Shown here: positions 1 through 7,840 of the stretch, piece by piece
Layout of the letters: the number at the start of each line of letters is the position of its first letter
Numbering within the stretch: the stretch's first letter is position 1
DNA from: Arthrobacter sp. StoSoilA2
GTDB taxonomy: Bacteria > Actinomycetota > Actinomycetes > Actinomycetales > Micrococcaceae
DNA length: 64,000 bases
Assembly (NCBI RefSeq): GCF_019977195.1
Contig: NZ_AP024643.1
Location: 2,294,001-2,358,000 of the forward strand
Reading direction: 5' to 3'
Translations under genes and position numbers: made by a program
The notes under the pieces: generated by a model
Database searches by the model: none
Seen by the model: only the letters and a program-made list of their open reading frames with translations
Told to the model about the DNA's origin: nothing

Positions 1-1193
1 ACGATCGCGTCGTCGGGCAGCCATGCCTGGATCCGCGACCAAAAGGCGTCCTGTGTGAGGGATCCTGAGCTAATGTCCGTCCCGGAAACCTTGCGGTGGA
101 CCGTTTGGTTCGTTGCCGCAGGCGCCACAGGTCGGCCCTCGGTGATGACTCGCTGCGCATGCAACACCGACTCCACAGCATTCAAGGAGTCTTCCAGCGT
201 GACGCCGTAGTAGGTTGTCTGGTCAATGTGCGCCTCGTTCATGCCAAGGTCCACTGACTGCCGGGGATCGAAGCGGTGTGAGAAGAAGCCCGTAAGCAGG
301 TCGCTGAGCACGACACCGGCCAGAATCAGTACCGGGGCCTGGTCCACCGCCTCCCGGGCGCTTTGACTCCGGGTGATGGCCCCCATGTATGTCCCCAGAC
401 TGCTCGGATGTGATTCATCCACGATGGCTTTCGCACCAGGCTGGGACGCTATATGAACTCCCGGGACTTCCGCCAGACGCCTCACAGTGTCCTCGAGTCG
501 CCGCCTGTGGAGGCGGGGCCCGGCCAGGACGGTCACCTCGGCTGTACCTTGCAGGCGTGCGTAAAGGTCTCTTGTGAAGCGAGACAGGGCGGCGGGATCG
601 CTACGGGGGCCGGCGAGAGGGTCCCGCAGGTTGCTGTCCGGGACCCGGGCCACTGCAACATCCGTGGGGATTGCGAGATAAACCGGCTTGGATTCGCGCA
701 TTGCGGCCAGCAGCACCCTGTCAATGTCGCGGCTTGCGGTGGCGGCTGTGAGAATTGCTGCCGCTGCCGTAACTTCCTTGTAGGCCCGGAAAAAGTGGTT
801 ATAGTCCGAGTCGATTAGAGTGTGATGCAGCAACAGGCCTTCGGCTGCCGCCGATGTGGAAGGGAAGCCTGTGATCTGTACAACCGGAACGTCTTCGGCA
901 TACGCGCCGGCGATGCCGTTGATCGCAGACATTTCTCCCACGCCGTAGGTTGTTGACAGGGCACCGAGCTTGCGCCCTGCCCGGGCGTAGCCATCTGCTG
1001 CATAAGCTGCGTTCAACTCGTTCGTCGAGCCCACCCAGGTCAACTCATCCACGGTGAGCATCTCATCGAGAAGGCTCAGGTTAAAGTCGCCGGGAAGCCC
1101 GAACAGGTGGTGGACGCCGCACTGGACAAGCCTCGTCGCAAGGTACACCCCGACGCTTACAGTCCCATTATCATGTGTAAATTCATATGTCAT
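1..1193 (-). CDS. Indolepyruvate/phenylpyruvate decarboxylase-type ThDP enzyme (3' end beyond window)
   Basis: Reverse-strand reading from an ATG at 1193 is open to the window edge (about 397 codons). The N-terminus shows the ThDP-decarboxylase pattern: GDFN near residue 35, the cofactor-activating glutamate in STNELNAAYAADGYAR, then TTYGVGE, INGIAGAYAE and the HHTL pair. These fix the PYR domain, and the following part matches the central domain. The C-terminal ThDP-binding domain (GDG motif) is outside the window. Family members decarboxylate 2-oxo acids such as indolepyruvate or phenylpyruvate to aldehydes in Ehrlich-type aromatic amino acid catabolism or auxin synthesis. It is divergent from an AsnC/Lrp regulator 103 bp away, which probably controls it. 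Substrate cannot be read from the part seen; pyruvate decarboxylase is the main alternative. Confidence 0.88.
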   Translation of the reverse strand, partial: MTYEFTHDNGTVSVGVYLATRLVQCGVHHLFGLPGDFNLSLLDEMLTVDELTWVGSTNELNAAYAADGYARAGRKLGALSTTYGVGEMSAINGIAGAYAEDVPVVQITGFPSTSAAAEGLLLHHTLIDSDYNHFFRAYKEVTAAAAILTAATASRDIDRVLLAAMRESKPVYLAIPTDVAVARVPDSNLRDPLAGPRSDPAALSRFTRDLYARLQGTAEVTVLAGPRLHRRRLEDTVRRLAEVPGVHIASQPGAKAIVDESHPSSLGTYMGAITRSQSAREAVDQAPVLILAGVVLSDLLTGFFSHRFDPRQSVDLGMNEAHIDQTTYYGVTLEDSLNAVESVLHAQRVITEGRPVAPAATNQTVHRKVSGTDISSGSLTQDAFWSRIQAWLPDDAI

Positions 1194-1296
1194 GCCAAAA
1201 GGAAAGCAGGATGCCGCTCATATCGCTCACTCGTGCAGGCCTGAAATGTGCAAATCGTATAGATTCACTACCACCGCTCTGGAAGGACTGACCAGA

Positions 1297-1749
1297 ATGA
1301 CTCCTTTCGACAGTACGGACGTCCAGCTGTTCGGCGTTCTCGACATTGACCCGAGGCGCCCGGCGGCAAAGATTGCCGAGGAATTGGGTCTGGCCAGGGG
1401 GACTGTCAACTCACGGTTGGAAAAGTACCGCAAGGGTAAAGTGCTTCGTCCCAGCAGCGTGCGGATCCCGCCGGCTTCACTGGGTCTTCGGGCGCGTGCA
1501 TTCGTCACGGCCGCCGTCACGCAGAACGCCCTTGAGCGCTCGATTGCCGCCTTGCGTTCCATCCCCGAAGTCGTGGAGTGCCTGGCCATTTCCGGAGCCA
1601 ACGACGTCCTCTGCCAGGTTGTCGCCCGCGACACTGACCATCTCTACGAGGTAGGCCAACGCATTCTCCGCTCGCCGGGAATCGTCAGAACATCTACTGC
1701 CATCGTCCTGAATGAATACATCGATTACAGGATCAATCAGCTCCTGTAG
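1297..1749 (+). CDS. AsnC/Lrp-family transcriptional regulator
   Basis: 150-residue protein started at ATG 1297, preceded by GGAAGGA at 1281-1287; a longer in-frame opening to 1054 overlaps the divergent decarboxylase gene and is unlikely to be translated. Residues about 1-55 form the winged HTH (KIAEELGLARGTVNSRLEKY) and the rest is a RAM-type ligand-binding/oligomerisation domain (ALRSIPEVVECLAISGANDVLCQV). Lrp/AsnC proteins sense amino acids or related metabolites. Divergent placement next to an aromatic-type 2-oxo acid decarboxylase suggests local control of that gene; the ligand is unknown. Confidence 0.88.
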   Translation: MTPFDSTDVQLFGVLDIDPRRPAAKIAEELGLARGTVNSRLEKYRKGKVLRPSSVRIPPASLGLRARAFVTAAVTQNALERSIAALRSIPEVVECLAISGANDVLCQVVARDTDHLYEVGQRILRSPGIVRTSTAIVLNEYIDYRINQLL

Positions 1750-1797
1750 GCGTCGTCAAGGCACCGCTTGTGGTTTAGCCCCTTGCGGTCAGAGCAA

Positions 1798-1840
1798 AAA
1801 ATTGGGAAACTAGTCTCAATAGATATGTTTATCTCACTGA
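1798..1840. promoter_or_regulatory. Putative TetR operator upstream of the GH2 gene
   Basis: Contains AATTGGGAAACTAGTCTC (1800-1817), followed by the perfect inverted repeat AGATA-TGTT-TATCT (1821-1834) and CAC. Both elements recur, the first in inverted orientation, upstream of the solute-binding-protein gene at 7565-7598. Two TetR genes lie between the two sites. Operator function is inferred from this sharing only. Confidence 0.5.
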
Positions 1841-1962
1841 GTGCTCTCCTGGGCACCCGGCGCCCGAGGCCACGGGCTCCACGAAGATAAATGTCCCATG
1901 AACTGCTTTCGCCGGTGATGCAGCCAAAGGCGGCGCTGACCCACCACCTACCAAGGAGTGCA

Positions 1963-4437
1963 ATGATCCGCATACCGTTCAACGATGGTTGGGCGTTCGG
2001 TCCGCTCGTCTCCGTCCATGAAGCAATACGCGTGGCCGGACCGGGCAACGACATTGTTACCTTGCCCCACGATGCTCTGCTGAGATCTCAACGGGCCGCC
2101 GATAACTCCGGTGGCCCACAAACGGGCTACTTTCAGGACGGAAAGTGGACGTATGAGAAACAATTCGATGTTCCAGCTGAATGGGTCTCCAAACGGGTTA
2201 CTTTCGAATTCGAAGGCGTCTACCGCGACGCCGTTGTTTATATCAACGGCGCCTTGGCAGGCCAATGCGCCAACGGGTATTCCGCCTTCCACGTCGAGGC
2301 TGACGCCTATCTCAACTACGGCGAGTCCAACACCATCCGCGTGGACGCACAGGCCCATGAAGACTCCCGCTGGTACTCCGGTGGCGGCATCTACCGCCCC
2401 GTGCACCTGCTCGTTGGCGACCTCGTGCATATCACCCCGCGGGGACTGCGCATAGCAACGCCTGAAGTTGACGCGGAGCTCGCGACTGCCGTGGTTACCA
2501 CCGAAGTCGTGAACAGGGCCACCGGTACCCGGACGGTTGAAGTCGAGCTTGAGATCCGCGATGCGAAGGGGACCAGGGTCGCATCCGATCAGTCCCGACT
2601 GACGCTCCTACCTGGCGAGCGAATTACAGCCAGGCAGCGGGCGTTCATCCGGCAGCCTGCGCTGTGGAGCGTCGACTCGCCCGACCTGTACCAGGCAACC
2701 ATCAAACTCTTTGATGAGAACGGCCACATTGACGACGCAACTGCGTCCTTTGGTATCCGCACCGTGACCGCCGACCCGGTGCGCGGCCTCCGCATCAATG
2801 GTGAACCAATCAAATTGCGCGGGGCGTGCATCCACCACGACCACGGAATTCTTGGCGCGGCCGAGTTCTCCGACGCCTCCGATCGACGGGTCCGAGTGCT
2901 CAAAGCTGCAGGATTCAACGCTGTTCGGTCCGCCCACAATCCAATGAGCACGGCGATGCTCGAGGCATGCGACCGGCATGGTGTGCTGGTGATGGATGAA
3001 CTCTTCGACATGTGGACAGTGCCAAAGTCTGGAGATGATTTCTCCCGGCGTTTCGTCGGGGCTTGGGAGCAAGACGTCGACTCGCTCGTTGCTAAGAACT
3101 TCAACCACCCTTCCGTCATCATGTACTCCATCGGCAACGAGATCATTGAAGCCGGTACGAACCACGGTGCCAGATGGGGCCGAAAAATCGCCGACAGGGT
3201 CCGCGAGCAAGACCCAACACGGCTCGTGACCCACGCTCTGCAAGGCATGTATATCGCCAGGGACAAGATCCCTGAGCTCCGGGCAAAGGCCAAACAGGAC
3301 AGCTCGGTCATCCGCGGCCTTAATGACTACCTTGGTCAGGTCACCGAGTTGATGGACGAGCTGATGGCCTCGCCTGTGGTCGGTGACCGGCTCCTTGAGC
3401 CCTCTTCACCACTCGATGTGGTGGGTTTGAACTACGGTGACAGCCGTTACGTTCTGGATGGCGAGGCCTACCCAAACCGCGTCATTGTCGGCTCTGAATC
3501 GTTTCCGTCCCGCATCGACCACCTCTGGAAGCTGGTCAGCGAGAACCCGTACATTATTGGCGACTTCACATGGACGGGATGGGACTTCCTTGGAGAAGTC
3601 GGCACGGGTCGGCATGTATATCCCGAGGATGCGCAGGTCCACCGGGCACCATACCCGTGGCTCAGCGCAGTGTGCGGGGACATTGACCTGATCGGTGACC
3701 GCAAACCCATGTCCTTCTACCGCGAAACAGTGTTCGGTCTCACCTCCGGGATTCCGTACCTTGCTGCCAGAGCGCCCAGGGAAGACGGTTATGTCATTGA
3801 ACCCAAGGCGTGGACGTGGGCGGATGTCGCCGCGAGCTGGACCTGGGATGTAGCTTCTGGAACCCAGATGCATGTAGAGGCCTACACGACCGGCGACGAG
3901 GTTGAATTCAAACTGAACGGCACGACGGTCGCAACGGCTGCAGTGGGCGCTAACCGGAATTTCGTTGCCGAAGCACAGGTTCCCTTCGAACCAGGAACGT
4001 TGGAAGCCATCTCATACCGGAATGGCGTCGAGCTAGGGCGCAGCATCTTGCATACCGCCGACGAACCGTCACGTCTGTTACTGCGAACGGACCGCCCTTC
4101 GATGTCGACAAATGACCAGCAGCTCGCATATGTCGACATATCACTGGTCGATGCCAGCGGACGGGTTAACCCCCTCAGAGACAGAACCATCACCTTGGAA
4201 CTGGAGGGGCCAGGCACTCTTCAGGGATTCGGCACGGCCGACCCTGCCACCGAGGAAAGCTTCCTGGACACCGCGCACACAGCCTATAAAGGCCGAGCGC
4301 TAGCCGTCGTCAGGGCGACCGGTGAAGTCGGCCCGGTGACACTGACCGCACGAGCCAACGGGCTGAAGACCGCCGAGTTGCGAATCGTCGTGCAGCACCC
4401 GGTGGATTCACAACAGCTTGGAGCTTTCACCAGCTAA
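1963..4437 (+). CDS. Glycoside hydrolase family 2 (beta-galactosidase/beta-glucuronidase type)
   Basis: 824 residues, started at ATG 1963 behind AAGGAG; the reading frame opens earlier (1891) without a better ribosome site. Order: GH2 sugar-binding jelly roll (WYSGGGIYRPV near residue 130-140), Ig-like domain, TIM barrel, then C-terminal beta domains of the DUF4982/GH2-C type. Acid/base is Glu393 in SIGNEI; nucleophile is probably Glu512 in VGSES, followed by FTWTGWDFLGE. There is no signal peptide, so it hydrolyses an imported beta-glycoside in the cytoplasm. First gene of a cluster with an isomerase, two TetR regulators and an ABC importer. The exact sugar (galactoside, glucuronide, mannoside) cannot be decided from sequence alone. 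Confidence 0.93.
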   Translation: MIRIPFNDGWAFGPLVSVHEAIRVAGPGNDIVTLPHDALLRSQRAADNSGGPQTGYFQDGKWTYEKQFDVPAEWVSKRVTFEFEGVYRDAVVYINGALAGQCANGYSAFHVEADAYLNYGESNTIRVDAQAHEDSRWYSGGGIYRPVHLLVGDLVHITPRGLRIATPEVDAELATAVVTTEVVNRATGTRTVEVELEIRDAKGTRVASDQSRLTLLPGERITARQRAFIRQPALWSVDSPDLYQATIKLFDENGHIDDATASFGIRTVTADPVRGLRINGEPIKLRGACIHHDHGILGAAEFSDASDRRVRVLKAAGFNAVRSAHNPMSTAMLEACDRHGVLVMDELFDMWTVPKSGDDFSRRFVGAWEQDVDSLVAKNFNHPSVIMYSIGNEIIEAGTNHGARWGRKIADRVREQDPTRLVTHALQGMYIARDKIPELRAKAKQDSSVIRGLNDYLGQVTELMDELMASPVVGDRLLEPSSPLDVVGLNYGDSRYVLDGEAYPNRVIVGSESFPSRIDHLWKLVSENPYIIGDFTWTGWDFLGEVGTGRHVYPEDAQVHRAPYPWLSAVCGDIDLIGDRKPMSFYRETVFGLTSGIPYLAARAPREDGYVIEPKAWTWADVAASWTWDVASGTQMHVEAYTTGDEVEFKLNGTTVATAAVGANRNFVAEAQVPFEPGTLEAISYRNGVELGRSILHTADEPSRLLLRTDRPSMSTNDQQLAYVDISLVDASGRVNPLRDRTITLELEGPGTLQGFGTADPATEESFLDTAHTAYKGRALAVVRATGEVGPVTLTARANGLKTAELRIVVQHPVDSQQLGAFTS

Positions 4438-4445
4438 GGCAACGC

Positions 4446-4474
4446 TGTCGGGCCCTTCGGAAAGGGGCCCGACA
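4446..4474 (+). terminator. Hairpin after the GH2 gene
   Basis: Perfect 10-bp stem TGTCGGGCCC / GGGCCCGACA with a 9-nt loop, starting 9 bp after the GH2 stop. No T-run follows, as is common for high-GC actinobacterial terminators. It may reduce rather than abolish read-through into the isomerase gene. Confidence 0.65.
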
Positions 4475-4563
4475 TCATTAACGACAGGGAATCTACGCCA
4501 TGTTGAACGCAGCCAGACCAGCGATTCAAGGGGCTGGAATCCGAAGCTTTGAGAGGAAAGCCA

Positions 4564-5394
4564 TTGAGCTACAGTGTCTCTGTCTGCACAGAATTGCTTT
4601 TCCGCGAATACGGGTCCCCGATGAGCAGGAGTCAGCTCCAAGCCGTCCGGGCGGCAGGTATCGAGCATGTGGAGTTTTGGTCCTGGGTGGGTAAAGACCT
4701 CGATGCTGTCGAAGCTGCTGTCAATGAATTCGATTTGTCGGTCGTCTCTATGGTCAGCCAGCCCCAAGGCCATCTCGTCGACCCGGTCCAGCAGGAGACG
4801 TTTCTCCAAGGCCTGCGCGAGTCTGTCAAGATCGCGGCCAGATTGAGGATTCCCAATCTGGTTGCCGTTTCGGGTCCTTTCCGTAGAGGAGTCAGTCACG
4901 CCGATCATCGTCGAGCCCTTGTTGCATCCCTGAAAGCAGCTGCCCCTGTCGCAGAAGCCGCTGGTGTTCAGTTGATATTGGAACCGTGGAACAGCAAAGT
5001 GGACCATCCGGGAACATACTTGGACAAGGCGCAAACCGCCCTCGACATCCTTGAGGAAGTCTCCTCTGACAACGTCCGGCTCCTCTGGGACGTGTATCAC
5101 TCGGCCGTCATGAACGAACGCTTCGCCGATATCTTGGTCCCGCACCATTGCCACCGGATCGGCCACGTACAGGTAGCCGATCACCCCGGCCGAAATGAGC
5201 CCGGCACCGGAAACATAAACTGGGCCCACGCGTTCCAGGCCCTGGCTGGAGCAGGCTACGACGGCACCATTGGCCTGGAGTACATCCCCCGCAATGGAAG
5301 TGCAGAATCCATGGCCTTCGTTCGAAGGCTCCTTGCCGAAGAACCGTGGAACACAAACGGCACAGATGACTATCAATTGGTAAATCCGTCCTGA
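4564..5394 (+). CDS. Sugar phosphate isomerase/epimerase-like TIM barrel (hydroxypyruvate isomerase-like)
   Basis: 276 residues from TTG 4564, chosen because GAGAGGAAAG lies just upstream; a TTG at 4549 would add five residues. AP-endonuclease-2/xylose isomerase-like TIM barrel. Metal and substrate residues are visible: ILEPWN (metal Glu), LLWDVYHS (Asp/His), HVQVADHPGRNEPGTG (the signature of Hyi-type isomerases) and GLEYIP (C-terminal metal Glu). Family enzymes isomerise or epimerise free ketoses, hydroxypyruvate or inositol derivatives. Next to GH2 it probably processes the released sugar or its oxidised form. Cytoplasmic. Confidence 0.85.
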   Translation: MSYSVSVCTELLFREYGSPMSRSQLQAVRAAGIEHVEFWSWVGKDLDAVEAAVNEFDLSVVSMVSQPQGHLVDPVQQETFLQGLRESVKIAARLRIPNLVAVSGPFRRGVSHADHRRALVASLKAAAPVAEAAGVQLILEPWNSKVDHPGTYLDKAQTALDILEEVSSDNVRLLWDVYHSAVMNERFADILVPHHCHRIGHVQVADHPGRNEPGTGNINWAHAFQALAGAGYDGTIGLEYIPRNGSAESMAFVRRLLAEEPWNTNGTDDYQLVNPS

Positions 5395-5461
5395 TTCCAT
5401 AGGATCAGTACGTACAGCGCCGCAACAAGGCCTGTCGACTTGGGGCGGCAAGGGAGGTAGA

Positions 5462-6115
5462 TTGCGCAGCGACACCAAGAGAAACATCTCCAGGCTCCTG
5501 GAAGCAGTCGCGGAGGAAGTCAGCGAAAACGCGGGGTCACTATCCCTTCAAGGCGTTGCAGCCCGTGCCGAGGTGGGCGTTGCCAGCGCCTACCGGTACT
5601 TCCCGTCCGTGGATGCGCTGCTTGAGGCGTACATGCTTAAAATAAGCGCAGAACTCAGGGATTTTTCAAAGGATTGCCAGCTAGGCGGAGTCGAACTATA
5701 CGATGCCGTCCTGGCCCGGTGGGTTGACCTTGTCTTAGAGCACGGCGCGGTGCTGGTCCAGTTGCGTTCCAAGACCGGCTATTTGCAACGACTGCTTGCA
5801 CAGGAACCTGTCATGGAGGTCTCCAGAGCCATCTGGGAGCGTCCGTTGAAGGCACTTTTGGGCGAATCCGGGTTGACGCCGGACGCTCTCGTTCAGGCAC
5901 TGTTCCTTAACAACGCTCTTTCCGATCCTCGTGAAATCCTGGAACTCCACAGCGTGGAGAGCCTGACCCGGCAGCAGATACCCGGCAGACTTCGAGCATC
6001 CCTCATCGGAGCGCTCTTCGGGACGGCTAACCTGAGGTCCTGGCAACATAAAACATCCGCAACCCCGGCGCTGTCCACGTGGGAGATGAAGTCCAATGGC
6101 ATCCTTGAGTATTGA
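5462..6115 (+). CDS. TetR-family regulator, first of a tandem pair
   Basis: 217 residues from a TTG at 5462 preceded by AAGGGAGGTAG, a near-ideal ribosome site. The N-terminal HTH contains VAARAEVGVASAYRYF and the recognition helix typical of TetR; the C-terminal ligand domain shares long stretches with the next gene (RDFSKDC, VLVQLRS, TGYLQRL, IWERPL). Its last 20 bp overlap the start of the second TetR, so the two are translated together. Likely local regulator of the glycoside cluster, with putative operators at 1798 and 7565. Ligand unknown. Confidence 0.88.
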   Translation: MRSDTKRNISRLLEAVAEEVSENAGSLSLQGVAARAEVGVASAYRYFPSVDALLEAYMLKISAELRDFSKDCQLGGVELYDAVLARWVDLVLEHGAVLVQLRSKTGYLQRLLAQEPVMEVSRAIWERPLKALLGESGLTPDALVQALFLNNALSDPREILELHSVESLTRQQIPGRLRASLIGALFGTANLRSWQHKTSATPALSTWEMKSNGILEY

Positions 6116-6773
6116 CGGAATTCTGCCGGCTGGCGAGGCCGTCGCCGCAGCTGTCCCAGCCGGGACGCCAAGAGAAGGGACGCGCCGGTTGCGCAGTGAC
6201 ACACGCAGAAACATCAAGAGCCTCCTGCAGGCCGTTGGGGCGGAAATTGAACACAACCCCGGCGGCGTGAGCATGCAGAGTGCCGCCGCCCGTGCCGGAA
6301 TCGGAACAGCGACCGCTTACCGGTACTTCTCCTCGTTGGACGAGTTGCTCGAAGCATACACGCTCATGATCACCCAAGAGCTCCGGGATTTCTCGCGCGA
6401 CTGCACGCTCGAAGGCGCCGATCTGTTCAACGCAGTTCTTGACCGCTGGATTGACTTAGTGCTGGAGCACGGCAAGGTTTTGGTCCAGCTGCGCTCCCGA
6501 ACAGGCTACCTCCAACGTCTGGACCAGGGGGACCCGGTGATAGCAACGTCGAGGACGATCTGGGAGCGGCCGTTGGCGAGCCTTTTGAAAGACTATGGAA
6601 TGCCGCAAACCTCGCTTCGCCAGGCCCTCTTCCTGCACAATGCGCTCACCGACCCGCGGGATATTCTGGACCTGGTCGAAGCCGAGCAACTTAAGCCCCA
6701 GGACCTCGGTGAGTACCTGCGTGAAGCACTGGTGGGATCGCTGAAGGGATGGATCTCGGCCGTCGCCGGCTAG
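6096..6773 (+). CDS. TetR-family regulator, second of a tandem pair
   Basis: 225 residues from ATG 6096 behind GGGAGATGAAG, overlapping the upstream paralogue by 20 bp. HTH around residues 40-75 (AAARAGIGTATAYRYF); the ligand domain is clearly paralogous to the first gene (RDFSRDC, IDLVLEHG, VLVQLRSRTGYLQRL). The N-terminus is about 31 residues longer than that of the first copy; a TTG at 6189 would give the same LRSDT start as the first protein. A local duplication is the simplest reading, and heterodimer formation or divided ligand sensing are possibilities. Confidence 0.88.
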   Translation: MASLSIDGILPAGEAVAAAVPAGTPREGTRRLRSDTRRNIKSLLQAVGAEIEHNPGGVSMQSAAARAGIGTATAYRYFSSLDELLEAYTLMITQELRDFSRDCTLEGADLFNAVLDRWIDLVLEHGKVLVQLRSRTGYLQRLDQGDPVIATSRTIWERPLASLLKDYGMPQTSLRQALFLHNALTDPRDILDLVEAEQLKPQDLGEYLREALVGSLKGWISAVAG

Positions 6774-7015
6774 CCGGTGTCATGCCTGATCTGTGTGAAC
6801 AGAGCAGACGATCATAGATGCCACATGCTTGGACCCCTCACTGCGTCGTGTCTTCAGAGTCGTGTCTTCAGAGTCGTGTCTTCAGAGTAGTGAACGATCC
6901 GTCACTGGGGAGGGACGTTCAGGTGAACCGTTCATTGCCTATGCTCTGTTTCGGCGACATGAAGTGATTTGTGGGACGAGGCACATTAGGACGCCCAGGG
7001 GCTCCGGGGTACCGA
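6774..7015. repeat. Non-coding stretch with a 3 x 14 bp tandem repeat
   Basis: Three exact head-to-tail copies of GTCGTGTCTTCAGA at 6845-6886, followed by a partial fourth (GTAGTG). No gene is recognisable between the second TetR stop and 7016. The repeat may be slippage or spaced binding sites. Confidence 0.75.
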
Positions 7016-7249
7016 TCACTGCAGGAAGCGGAAAACGCCTGAAGCAGGTGCAATCGCTGGACATTCCCGATGGTGGTCTGCGATGAAAGTGGCCGGGCGT
7101 TTTTTGCGTGCCGGCCGAAGCTCCACCGCAACTCCGCAGCCGATGCACTCTAGGCTGTGACGGACCCCTGTGGTTCTGAAAAACGGTGCGGCGGCGAGGG
7201 CAGCCGCTTCCCATTCCTTCCCGTCAATGGAACAACGGGCTACGTTCAC
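7016..7249 (-). CDS. Small zinc-ribbon-like protein, possibly a fragment
   Basis: A 77-residue frame from GTG 7249 with AGGGGG upstream. Contains CIGCG about 35 residues in, a basic segment (RPARKKRPATF) and then HHREC. This C-x2-C ... H-x3-C layout resembles the N-terminal zinc motif of CoiA-like and related actinobacterial proteins, but the resemblance is slight. It is the only reading of the 1-kb gap between TetR and the ABC importer that looks protein-like. It could be a short real protein or the end of a decayed one. Confidence 0.35.
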   Translation of the reverse strand: MNVARCSIDGKEWEAAALAAAPFFRTTGVRHSLECIGCGVAVELRPARKKRPATFIADHHRECPAIAPASGVFRFLQ

Positions 7250-7564
7250 GGATTGACCCCCTGCATACGAGGTGTTGGGTAGTTTGCACCTGAGGAACTG
7301 AAGAGCACTCTGAAGATAACTCAATCTCATTTGGGAATCAATTACCGATGGTCGTCGGAGACTCTTCGTTTTGTAGTACGGCACAGGCTGGACCGATTCC
7401 AAGGCCACTCGTGCGTACCCTACTGGCCCAATGCGCCCACCGCAGCACTCACTGTCGCGGCTGACATCGGCCCTGTGCCTGGAAAGCCTGGAGTCGCAAC
7501 CATCCAAGGGCTGAGCCCGGCCGAGATCTTTAGTGTCGAAGCATTGACATCACGTCTGTAGACT

Positions 7565-7598
7565 GAGATAGTTTTCCCAATTACGAGATTCATCTCAC
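7565..7598. promoter_or_regulatory. Putative TetR operator upstream of the ABC importer
   Basis: GAGATAGTTTTCCCAATT (7565-7582) is, on the other strand, AATTGGGAAAACTATCTC, matching the box before GH2 at 1800-1817 with a one-base shift. It is followed by the inverted repeat GAGAT-TC-ATCTC (7585-7596) and AC, like the second element before GH2. It lies about 240 bp upstream of the binding-protein start. Confidence 0.5.
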
Positions 7599-7840
7599 AA
7601 AGCTGACTAACTAAAGATACGTTCCGACGATAGTTCGTCCTCGTAATAGATGAAGCGAGGCAGGCCACGGATCGGCTCGTTTGCCCGGTGACGCACAAGA
7701 TGTGCATGAGGCGGGGCGGCGGCCGAACCGCGGTACCAATGACAAAGAAGTTGCGGCCGGCCGGGTGGGTTAGTCGCCCAGGGCCGGTACTGCGCGAACT
7801 GCAGTCCACAATCCCATACGACTTACCAGTAGGAGTTTCC

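Noticed and set aside
2589..3311. Two overlapping reverse frames of 200-240 codons inside the GH2 gene
   Set aside because: Both lie opposite well-supported catalytic motifs of GH2.
4408..5487. Reverse frame of 359 codons opposite the isomerase gene
   Set aside because: The forward isomerase shows clear metal-binding motifs, while the reverse reading is shadow composition.
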